Shown here: positions 1-10,329 of the stretch, one piece after another | Position numbering within the stretch: position 1 is the stretch's first letter | Layout: each line of letters starts with the position of its first letter | Origin: Rhynchonema sp. JSB1_4 | Lineage: Eukaryota; Nematoda; Chromadorea; Monhysterida; Xyalidae | Assembly: GCA_030248065.1 (NCBI GenBank) | Contig: JASAMV010009294.1 | Coordinates: forward strand, 1-64,000 | Length of the DNA stretch: 64,000 nucleotides | Direction: 5' to 3' | The notes under the pieces: model-generated | The model's input: only the letters and a program-made list of their open reading frames with translations | What the model was told of the DNA's origin: nothing | Database searches by the model: none | Program-made: the position numbers and the translations under genes

Positions 1-70
1 AGGGACACAGAGCAGTGCTAACTTAAAACTCCCATGAACGTATAGTATGTTGTCAATGAATACCTCAATA

Positions 71-328
71 CAGTACCGGGAGCAATTCTAGGCTGAAAGT
101 TGAAGTCGCGTGCACGCGCGTGGGAAACAGTGCAAAGTATAGGCAAAAGTCGAAGTTACTTCGCGTGCACGCGCGTGGGAAACAGTGCAAAGTATAGGCA
201 AAAGTCGAAGTAACTTCGCGTGCACGCGCGTGCACGCGAAGTTTTGCGCGTGCGCTGCCTATGTTTTAGCACTAGGAAGTCGCGTGCACGCGACTTCAAC
301 TTTCAGCCTAGAATTGCACCCGGAACTG
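71..328. mobile_element. Small TIR element (MITE-like), TA-flanked
   Basis: The ends are inverted copies of each other over about 45 bases, starting CAGTACCGGGAGCAATTC on the left and CAGTTCCGGGTGCAATTC on the opposite strand at the right. The dinucleotide TA lies directly outside both ends, as expected for Tc1/mariner-type insertion. Inside, a block of about 50 bases containing CGCGTGCACGCG and GGGAAACAGTGCAAAG is tandemly duplicated, and several self-complementary GCGTGCACGC units make it strongly hairpin-forming. No transposase frame is present, so it would be non-autonomous. Confidence 0.75.
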
Positions 329-2518
329 TACTTTCTTGGCATCAGCAGTTTGATTTCAAAATTGAAGATTTTTTGATCACCGTGGACGGTGAAGCACCCA
401 CAAACTCACTTTCTGGTTTCTGTCGGCACGTAGACCCTAGTGGATACATCAGCAATGTGCACTTTGAGTAGCGTCACCTGGTGTGATACCTTGACGCATA
501 ATTCCATCAAGGTTACTGGCAATCGTCCCACAGCGATAATGTACGGAATTTGGAAGCCCGGTGCAATGTAGTAGAGCAGATAGCGCGACTGAATGTGGGA
601 ACTGATATGGTAATGGTACACAGGGTGGATTTCGACTAATTGTGTTGTAGTTGAGCCTAAGATGTCCTTCACAATGCCCAAGCAGACCCGTTCATGTGCA
701 ATTGCCCAAGCCTGAATCTGTCAAATTGTGCTGTGACTGATGCTGTCTGACGCAGGTTCGGTATCGAAACTGGTGGTCGGTTTTGTGTTGGTCATGTGAC
801 TTTTTGGCATTGCACTAGGATACGTATTTCGACTTTCCATATGCCACCAATTTTGACCAGCGTAAAAGATACAGTCAACTAGACTAATGAGCAACTTTTA
901 TGCCGATCGAAACAGTGTTTATCAGTGGCAGCTCGGAAAGTATAGGTGAACCACTTCTAAGTCTCGAACACACCGGATAGTAAATGAACAGTCGAAATCC
1001 CAGCTCCATGGGTCGTACCACATTTCGATGCACAATGTCGCTGGGCGGCATAGCGCTGGCGGTATAAACGCATGGATTCGTTGATGAAGCTCGGGATTAC
1101 ATCTCTGAAAATAAGGATGGAATTGGTTTAGTTGTTCCTCCAGCAGAGAAAAAGTTGGCAATTTTGTGGTAAGATGTCTTGTTACCTACATAGAGTACTT
1201 CTTGCGGGCTTCGAACTAAAAACATGGTGCAAAGGTAGGTATACCTATCGCATGAGCTACATATGTATAATTCTGTAACTATGTATATTGTAGTGCGTGG
1301 GTAGCGCATTAGAGTCACGTGTAACAAGTACGCAGACTTTACTCATGCACGCAGAACAAAGAGCCTAAAGTTTTCATTTGATAAAAGTGAGCCGCACTCG
1401 TCTGAGATCGAATAATAGAGGTCAAATTTGTTTGTGCCCACTTCCGCGGGGTCACGTTTTTGATACGCACATTTGAGATTTTGAGTCAGTGCAGATCACA
1501 TGGGACTTCCTGCTCACATGAAAATTAAATAAGTAATATTATGTGTGGTGATCGGTGCGCTAAAGATTAAAGTAAAAGTGCTTTGATTCTATCGAGCATA
1601 GAGTTGCACTGAAAACCTTTAACTGGGGAATTATGCCGATCTTGCAGTGAATCAGCAAATTTATACATTTAGTTGGAGTTAATGAGCAACATACCTACCA
1701 TACCAGCTGCACATTACATGTGCATATACACAGCGACTGCGCGTTGTGAAGCTGGAAAACGTAGCATAAAAATCAGCCGCGAACATTTTTTATACGACTA
1801 GACGTTGATATTGAACATAGCCAACTGCTATTTTGATTGTATTGCATGTGCTAACGCAAGAAGTCAAAAATACAATATCGCTCTATGCATCTCCAGTGAG
1901 CTTTTCACCTATTGTAGGTACATTTTTACTTCACGAAGTGCAGAGACAGTACCGTAGGCATAGTCTTTTTTTTCGAATCAAAGGAAGCCGTGTTAACGTT
2001 CTAAGCCAACTACTAGCTGAGGTCGAAATTCCACGACTCCCCTTGAACATGCAAGGAAAGAGAAATTCCAAGTGAGATGCACGCAGCCAACGACACCAGA
2101 AGTCTGGAACATTGTTTCGTGTGCGGACGTTTTACGTGGCGTTAGTCAAAATTGTCAGTCAGTTGGCCCAGTCAGTCTTTGTTACTACAAGAAGGAAATA
2201 TGCCCTAGGGGCATAAAACAAGAATATGCAACCTGATGAAACTGCATAAAAGTTCGACACTATAACAGTTCGGATTTCGAATTTCTCACGGTAGTCAAAA
2301 TGCAGTCTTTATTCAGCATATTGAAAACACAGGTGCGGTGCACTTGACTGACGCGTTTCACCATCGTGTTTCACGAGTGCGAAACCCCTTATGCAATACT
2401 AACATTTTGGGTGTCAGATAACATTTGGGCCCCGGCCCGTTTTTTTGGAAAAAGGGAAAGAGCGTTTTTAGAAAAATGCCAACTGTATCTTGTCCGCAAT
2501 CGCGCGTGCGGGCTGACA
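329..2518. other. Intergenic, no recognisable feature
   Basis: Only short open frames without codon-like character or recognisable domains are present on either strand. I see no RNA gene or clear repeat here. Confidence 0.5.
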
Positions 2519-2690
2519 GAGATGCATGGGGCCCGTTCGGAGATGCATGGGGCCCGTGCCAGAGATGCATGGGGCCCGTGCCAGATATGCATGGGGCCCG
2601 CTCAGAGATGAATGGGGCCCCATGCCAGAGATGCATGCATGGGGTCCGTTCAGAGATGTATGGGGCCCCGTTCTGAGCACACGGGGCTCC
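2519..2690. repeat. Degenerate tandem array, ~21-bp unit with GGGGCCC
   Basis: About seven imperfect copies of a 20-24 base unit, close to GATGCATGGGGCCCGTKCNGA, run head to tail, with substitutions and a small ATGC duplication in one unit. Each unit contains the palindromes ATGCAT and GGGCCC. The array is open in several frames on both strands, which gives spurious Gly-Pro-Cys/His-rich translations. I read it as a minisatellite, not a coding region. Confidence 0.85.
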
Positions 2691-5600
2691 ATGCTGTATC
2701 CCTTCCTTGGAATTCCTGAAGTACTCGGTACCTTGAAAATTGTGTAGTATTTCAACTACAAATCGCAAAAGACTGTCAAATAATAATTGGCTTTCCTTTG
2801 CTGTCGACTGCAGTCGTGCTGCTGCCGTTTAGATTTGACACGGTTCTGGCACCAAGAAGTGATATGAAACTCAGCTCTTGGCCCGCAGTGAAGTGGAAAA
2901 AAACCAATAATATTATGCCGTGTACACCATCAATTCATATCCTGACCGTTAATTCACACCGTGGTGTACTTTAAGGTAAAGGTTTAAACTTAACGCTGAT
3001 TACATGCGGGAATACCGCGAAAGGCTGAGAACTTTCCAGAAAATGTGTCATTTGAGGTGCGTGTAGTGTAAGGGCATTTCCAAACTTGATTCTTTGACTA
3101 CAGGGTGATGCAAAAGTCGTTTTCCATACGGCCGCTGTGCTGTCTGCCTGAGGACGCACTTTGTTTTGCTGGCATTATGGGTTAAATTGGGTATTTTCGC
3201 TAAGTAAATGCTTCGTAGTTGGTAAAAAAATTAAAAGAAAGAGAAGAAAGCAAAGTTTATGAGCGAGTCATCCACGGATAAAGGAACAATCAAACAACTA
3301 TTAAAAAGTGACTATAAATATTGTATGTATAGTATTTCTGAACACCCTGTGGATGCAACCACCCATGCAACTCCATAATTTGGATGTTATTTATTATAGG
3401 TATATTTCATTGTGGTTTAGAGGAACACACAAACAGCTCAATTGAAAAACGAAAATAAAGTTTTCCATGCTGGGCCAACATTGAATTGTTGCTATGTAAT
3501 GAACGTGCCCGTGATGCACTCGACAGAAATTTTTGAAGAGTCACATTGGATGTTACCGAACATCTTGCGAAAAAATCAAACTTTATTCAAATATAAGTGT
3601 CCTACTTGCATACACTAAGTACATACTATACATATGTACCTCGTCTTGCATCGAAAACTTTCCAAATGACTCTCAGAAAAGCTGGACCAACAAAACCAAC
3701 TTGAAGTGTAGGAGAAGAAGGAGTGCAAGGATTTAGAGTTGAACAAAGATCTGTGGCGGTCAGAAAACCCCACTTCCTTTCGCCAGAAAATTCATAAAGT
3801 TATTATGCGGTTAGATACTAAACATTACATCAGGTACACCTACATATCCCTGTGTATACCTACTGTGCATGTGCGTTGTTTACTTTCAAATACCATGGTC
3901 GCGCTTCGAAGCAAAATTATAATCATCCGTAGACTTTCATTCCTTGACCTCAAAACAGCAAAGAAATGACATTCCAAAAATAAATTACAAGGCGGAAAAC
4001 TATAATGTCATGAAAACTTGATTATACGTGCTTGTAGCAGCAAAAATGTTTCCTGAAAATAAAACGCCTGGGAAAAGCGCAGGAACAAATTGAACTTACG
4101 AGAAAAAAACTGAGCAGCAAAAAGCAAAGTAACGACTTTCACACGAAATGTGTCCGACATGAGAACTAGCTTGCATACATAGATGGAAAAAAGTCCTAGT
4201 ACTTTCATGATGACAAAAATGGAATGAGCATATTCTAGTTTGGTGCACATTTTTGCAGTGTTGCTCTGCTTTAGAATTATTCTGCATTCAGGGAACGCCA
4301 GACAGCCTATGCTTTCGTGCTCTCTATCAATAAAACTGTTGCATTTTTGCAGTAATCCGCAGCAAAAAACTAAATGTACCAATGAAATAAATGCTTATGC
4401 TGCTGCAATAACCAGGGGTAATAACAGTTGCATTTAGACAAATATACAAAAATACAAAACGGACATTACGCTAGTTCCGGTTGCTTATAGTTTCGTAACG
4501 ATCTGTTTCTAGGTGAGGATATTATGCACAGTTTAGTGGGACTCTGGATTTCCTTGCTTCACGCACACGCAATGCAAACCAAGTATCCGTAATGGTGTCA
4601 AAACCAGTTTGTTTCCACCACAAAAACCACGTGAACTGAGATTGTGTAATTCTGAGATCGGTTATGTACGTGCATCACATTGTAACAATCCACTATTCTG
4701 AAGAAAATAATATCGTTGTAACACGCGTCTGAAAACGTATTGTTTTGTAATACCGGAGATTTTCATGCAGAGCTCACGCAGCGATCGCTCTATTTGGGGT
4801 AACGGTTTTCCAAACTTCAACCAAAAATTAAAACTTTCTCTACAAAAGAAGATCATTTTTGCACGTTTTTTGGTTCCAAGATCGAATTACACCTGCTATG
4901 AAATCCACACAAGCGCTTCTGATGATATTCGATAACGTTAGCGACGAGTTCCACAAATAGTCAAAACCGGTTGACTGAAGCATAAATGGTGTTTTCCATA
5001 CCTTTCAACGAATACAATCCTCGGGGCTTCACTTGGAAAACTCCGGGACATGCTGTAGTTTGCTTGACTTTCATCCAAAACTAGTGATATTTTTTGTGAG
5101 CGTAGGTACCTACAAAGGCAAGCGCGGATAATTACACGCCAAATACATAAAAAATAGTTTGTGAATATAATAAAAGGAATTGCCGTGCAAATACGCATGA
5201 CAGTGTGTTGAGAACAAACCACTGCTTCTGCCCTGCCAAGTAACAATTAGTCATCCCGTGTGGGCAACGTTCATTATTCAATACTGCATAATGATTATAT
5301 GAATAATGCATGAAGAGAAAATTGGTATAAATGAAATTAATAACCATTGGATTTCTTTCAGCTTCAAATTTGGCATTATTCCGCATGCACCAGTGCACGT
5401 CAAATTCACTATGAAATGAGCGAACACTCAAATCCATAATTTGTCACATTTTTTCAGAAAATCTACAAAAAATTCCAATGCGGGCTCCAGCAATTTACAT
5501 TGCGCGCGTAATTTTATGCAATTGGCTGGTCAAATATGACATTATGGGAAAAAATTAATGCTTGATCACGCAGAGCAAAAAAGTTCACGTCACATATATA

Positions 5601-6009
5601 CATGTCATAGGTTTATTACCTCAATTTGGGCGAAAAAATGAGGACGCATTCAAAATCTGAAAACAAAAACACTAAAATAGTGAGGCTGCTTTTGCCGTTG
5701 GTGTGCGTGGGCAAGCGAAATTATTGCGTGTGGCACTTCGGCTTTCTGAAACTCACAAAACTTTGTCTGCAGCGATCGGCATTACGACAGACTTTGCGTT
5801 GGGTCAGGCGCCAACATGCGTCCTAAAGGCTTATTGATGCGCGTACTCGCAGATGGTATGTATGTATCATACATATGTATGCGAATGTCGACTTTTTTTA
5901 ACTCGTCTGCTTTAGGCCTAGAATGAGCCCAACCTTGGCCTAAGTCTCGTGTGTCAGCTGCCTAAAATCAATGGCCAACACGATAACGGCAGAGCTGGTC
6001 TGGGTCTGA
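2691..6009. other. Intergenic, no recognisable feature
   Basis: AT-rich spacer with only short random-looking frames. A small TATG/CATA-rich palindromic patch lies near 5,853-5,885. No gene, RNA or obvious TIR element was recognised. Confidence 0.45.
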
Positions 6010-6770
6010 ACGTGGCCTCACAGGAAAAATAAAAAAGGACAAGCTTTCACCTTGTCACTTTTTATATAAAAAGGAATAAACAGTGACAATATTTGACCTT
6101 AAAGGGGCGGACTCATTGCTAAAAGTGCTCTTTTTATGACTTCAGCTTGTAGCTGGGATATGTGCGATCAGAATGACATCAAAATTAAATTAATCGGATG
6201 AAAATCGACCGAGATTGAATCGATTGAATCGGTCCAATCAGGAACAAAAATAATTTTGGACCAGCTGCATTTTTATTGCAAATCAGGGGAACCTCGTACT
6301 CTGGCCATGAAACAGAAAAATAGTCGCTTTGATATAATCACTGCGTGACGTGGCTGTCAGCTGGCTGACCTCAAGAACACCAAGAAATGTGCCTTTGTTT
6401 TCATATAGAAAGGACTGTTTTTCTGAATGTTTCATGGCCAGGGTACGAGGTTCCCCTGATTTGCAATAAAAACGCAGCTGGTCCAAAATTATTTTTGTTC
6501 CTAGTCGACCCGATTCAATCGCTTCGATCTCGGCCGATTCCGAACCGATCGGCTTAATCTTGGTGGCTTTGTGATGGCGCGGGTCTCAACTACACGCTGG
6601 AATCATAAACAGGGCACTTTTAGCAATGAGTCGCCCGCCCCCTTTGAGTACTGAAGTACAGAAATATTGTCACTGTTTGTTACTGTTTATCTCGAGCTTG
6701 TAACTGTTTGTTCCTTTTTATGAGACCTTGTCACTGTTTGTTCCTTTTTATCGGAGGATTGTCACTGTTT
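6010..6770. mobile_element. Nested palindromic (foldback-like) element
   Basis: Three nested levels of inverted repetition share one centre near 6,370. The inner arms at about 6,240-6,313 and 6,430-6,502 are almost perfectly complementary over more than 70 bases (core GGACCAGCTG ... CCTGATTTGC). A second pair at about 6,100-6,131 and 6,609-6,645 carries ACTCATTGCTAAAAGTGC and its complement. The outermost sequence on both sides contains CACTGTTTGTTCCTTTTTAT-type units, tandemly repeated on the right. No protein frame is evident, which fits a non-autonomous foldback or MITE-type insertion. Confidence 0.7.
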
Positions 6771-7639
6771 AACTTGTTTGTTACTGTTTGTTGCAGTGGC
6801 AGTTACTCTTTTAATATGGCACACTTTTCCTTGTGCCTGTTTGTTACTGTTTATCGTAGATCTCGTAGGTAGATGGAGGTTCGTTTTTGGATTCAGATGT
6901 AGGTGGGGGTGCGGGGGGGACCCGCATCATGGGACCAACTTTGGCCGGGGTCATCATTGAAAGTCAAACTCCGTATATCGACAAAGTAAAAATTGGTCGA
7001 AAATTTTTTGAAAAAAATGGGGCAAAATATTGATTTTCCTTGGAAATCAGGGTACTTCCCATGAAAAATCAGGGAAAATCAAGGAAATTCAGGATCTAAA
7101 AAAACCGAAAACGACCCAGACGTTTTTTTTTAAAAAACGTCGTTTTTTAACGCCGTCGTTCTTTTTGCCCAACCCTGGTTGTGGCACGGTGCGTTTGCTT
7201 TGTTACCATGCTATCGCGTCGTCCCAAAAGTTTTCATTGCCACACACGAATATCTATCAACGGTTCAAACCGTCCAATCCATTTCACATTTCCTTGACCA
7301 ACTGCGCAACGCCCCTCCCCCATCCCCACACGCGCATTCCGCAACGCACAAAGCGCAAGGAATATTACATACATGGACACAGCTGAAAGGATTCCTAAGA
7401 GGAGACGAAACAGCCTGAACTATAGGTATCCAACAGCAGTGCTTTGCACTGACTCGCATCTTCTCTTCACCCAGTTCTACCTGGCTCGCCTTATCCTTGG
7501 CGAACGAAAACGGCCCTTAGGTACCTTTGCCTGATTTTGAAAACAGGAGGTGGGTCTCCCATATCTATAGCAGACCACCTCGTTGCAAGTAAAATTCCTC
7601 GGTTGCTCTCTTGTTGTTGTCGGCTTACCTCCAAAATGG

Positions 7640-7915
7640 TGCTCGTTTTGACACCATCAAGGAAGAACAGTCCGAAAAATTTTTTAAAGAAATTGAAGTC
7701 TAAAAGGACACATAACGTGCTGTAGAAGTTTTGCACAAGACTTTTCAAAACAACAAAGTCCGAAAAATTTTAAAAAATCTACTGTAAGTCAGAAAGGACA
7801 CCTGCCGTGTTGTAGAAGTTTTGCACAAGACTTCAAAACAACAAAGTCCGAAAAATTTTTTTTTAAAAATCAAAGTCAGAAAGGACACTTGACGTGTTGT
7901 AGAAGTTTGAGCTCT
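7640..7915. repeat. Tandem repeat, ~75-95 bp unit, copy 1 of 2 loci
   Basis: Three to four successive units each contain GTAGAAGTTTTGCACAAGAC, AACAACAAAGTCCGAAAAAT and AGAAAGGACACYTGMCGTG. The A/T runs between the landmarks vary in length. The same unit recurs at 9,680-9,868. Confidence 0.8.
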
Positions 7916-8414
7916 AAAAAAATACAATTTCAGAAAACACACATTAATAATATATACATAAAAATTGAAATTACACAAAAATAAACACAAGGTACACACG
8001 AAGGTTTCAACAATGCTCAAGGTTTCAAATCGTCGATTTCAGTTAGTGACCTTTCCGTGACCTCCAACGAAACGCCCCTCCCCCGTCCACACACGCGCAT
8101 TCCGCAACGCACAAGGCTCAAGGATTCTTACATTCCTAAGAGGAGAACAATAGGTGAAGAAACAAAAACAGCCTGAACTATAGGTGACAATGGTTAATCG
8201 TTCCCCAGGCATAATACGCATCCAGAAGGCCGGAATACGGACGCATCTAAGGGAAGTCAAAACCGGAAAGGATGCATTTCGAAAAACGTGATCGGAACAG
8301 CCTCACCTACAGAAACAATGGTTTGATCGTTCCTCAGGCCCAATGCCGCATCCAGGAGGCTGGAAAACGGACGCTTCTAAAGGACGGTCACAAACCGGAA
8401 ATGCATCTATGAGC

Positions 8415-8524
8415 AGGGCGCGTACAGACAGGGCAATAGCACTTTTTGGCGAACACTTTGACGGAGTTAAAAAAGTGTTTCACAGTGTTCGCAAAAAGTG
8501 GTCTGCTCTGTCAGTACGCGCCCT
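8415..8524. repeat. Short hairpin element with ~45-bp inverted arms
   Basis: The left arm begins AGGGCGCGTACAGACAG and the right arm, read on the other strand, begins AGGGCGCGTACTGACAG. Both then share CACTTTTTG and GCGAACACT. The loop is about 15 bases. It resembles a minimal MITE, but I see no target-site duplication. Confidence 0.65.
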
Positions 8525-9679
8525 AAGACGAGATGGACACAACCTCACGAGATGGAATGGCGCGTTTCTGGCCGGCTCGATTGTGAGCGGCATAGTGCCA
8601 AGTGAGATCTGTGTTCGCACGAAAATGTCGCGATCCAAGCCATTGTCGGACATAGACGCGCAACACAAACGAACGGGCACGCGATTCCACAAAACACAGC
8701 CATCAGTTAGAGCTCCGGGCGTTGAGCTGGCCAGAAACGCGACAGGAATGCAACACACGCGCGCGCGGGGAAGCGCAAGCTCGTCTGACACCGTCAATTC
8801 CTTCAGTTTCAGCTTTGTTGTCTGTGTCGAGTGTAGGTTTACGGGAAATCGGCCACGCAAACTTCTACAGCTCGTAAAAACCACCCTGTGACAGACAGAC
8901 CAGGATGGTTGCAATACAGTCGGGTACCTTGCTATACTGAAGCAGATAGCCGACTGAGCTCTGTCCATAGCCGGTTGGACAACTGTTTGTAACTGTAGCT
9001 GGAATTCCTCGTTATCAAAGGGACACATGTTCATGTTCCGAACCCAATCACGATTCAGACTTTCAGATTGTCCGACTCAGTAACTTGCCAGGTTTGCCAG
9101 CATGCGGAGACTTCCATTGTTTTCGACAAGCATATGAACACCGGCAGGATCAACCGGGCAACTGTCGATGTGGTGTACAACGTACTCCCACCGATCGGCC
9201 TGAAGGGCATGCCCCAAGCCCTTGTCTCTAGTCAAAGACCAGTCAAGCAACCATCAAGCGGTCGCCACCTTCATGCAACCACGCACCACACACTCACAAA
9301 ACCCTTGGTAGTGGAACGTTATTAGAACGTACACGACCAACCCAATGCGTACAATTTGCGATAAACTCTCTTGACAGAGCGACGCAAGCGCCCAGCAAAT
9401 ATTATATAGCCGCAGCGTTAGAACGTACACGACCTGGCATGCGATGGGCCACGCAGTCGCCCAAACCAACAGCAATGCTTTGCCTGCTCGCTCTTCTCCC
9501 CCAGTACAACCGGCTCGCCACCGCAACAAAACGCTTTGCGATAAACAATCTCCCAACTTTGACAGAGCCACTGTGCAGACCCAGTCCCCCGCCCACAAGC
9601 GCCCAGCAAATATTATATAAGCCAGTAGCGTATGCACGCCACCACTGGCTCCGACCTGGGCATGCGATTGGGCCACGAA

Positions 9680-9868
9680 GTTTTGCACAAGACTTTTCAA
9701 AACAACAGAGTCCGAAAAATTAAAAAAAAATCCAGGAAGGACACCTGACGTGCTGTAGAAGTTTTGCACAAGACTTTTCAAAACAACAAAGTCCGAAAAA
9801 AATTTTAAAAAAAATCAAAGTCAGAAAGGACACTTGACGTGTTGTAGAAGTTTGAGCTCAAAAATACA
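9680..9868. repeat. Tandem repeat, second locus of the 7.6-kb unit
   Basis: Two to three units carry the same landmarks as 7,640-7,915 (GTTTTGCACAAGACTTTTC, AAAGTCCGAAAAA, TTGACGTGTTGTAGAAG) and are followed by the same GAGCTC and AAATACAATTT tail. The shared tail suggests that both loci are copies of one larger repeat. Confidence 0.75.
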
Positions 9869-10329
9869 ATTTGCTGCCCAAAGCAGCAACACCGCCATGT
9901 GAAGTCTGTCCCGTGAGGGTACCAAGTTCAAGGGTAGATTCCACAGAGCGCTGCCGTTATAAAACTCCGCAGGCAAAAACGCGACCGCATTGTGTAGTAA
10001 GGAATGACAATGCAACACATAATGCGTTATTCACTCCTTGCAGAGCAACGGATATCGTCAGGCACAATACCTACATGCCTATGTCTCTCTTTCACCAGCC
10101 CAAGTCCCAATGGCCGGTTTACCTAGGTACTGCCTTGCTCCTGGTTCCGTCTCTCTGTCTCTGCCTCTCAATTCAGTTGCACAATATATGAGTCCAATTT
10201 CAGCACGTTCCACTTTGCTTGGTAAAACACCATCTTTCGGTCAGGTCTCCCATACAATAGCAGGCGACCTCGTTGCAAACAAAATTCCTCATTTGCTCTT
10301 GAGATGGTTTTTGTGAACCTTGCTGTGAT

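Larger units (their letters stand above)
7270..10310. repeat. Patchwork of related dispersed and tandem repeats
   Basis: Several sequence blocks recur in shuffled order. A block with CGCCCCTCCCC and ACGCGCATTCCGCAACGCAC occurs at about 7,310 and 8,070. A block with CTGAACTATAGG and CATCCAGRAGGC occurs around 7,420, 8,170-8,235 and 8,320-8,365. A block with AGGTCTCCCATA and GACCTCGTTGCAA occurs near 7,550 and 10,235. A block with GCGATAAAC and GCGCCCAGCAAATATTATAT occurs near 9,360 and 9,540-9,620. This looks like an area of repeated insertion and rearrangement of one transposon family. Long overlapping frames at 8,343-8,891 (+) and 8,480-9,034 (-) lie inside it and have no recognisable domain. 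Confidence 0.65.

Noticed and set aside
2358..2768. Overlapping Pro/Gly/His-rich frames on both strands, and a CRISPR-like look
   Set aside because: They are translations of the 21-bp tandem array. There are no unique spacers between constant repeats, and frames are open in several phases only because the unit length is near a multiple of three.
8343..9034. Two long opposing frames of 182 and 184 codons as candidate genes
   Set aside because: They overlap each other on opposite strands, lie in a repeat mosaic, partly span a hairpin, and show no recognisable domain or splice structure.
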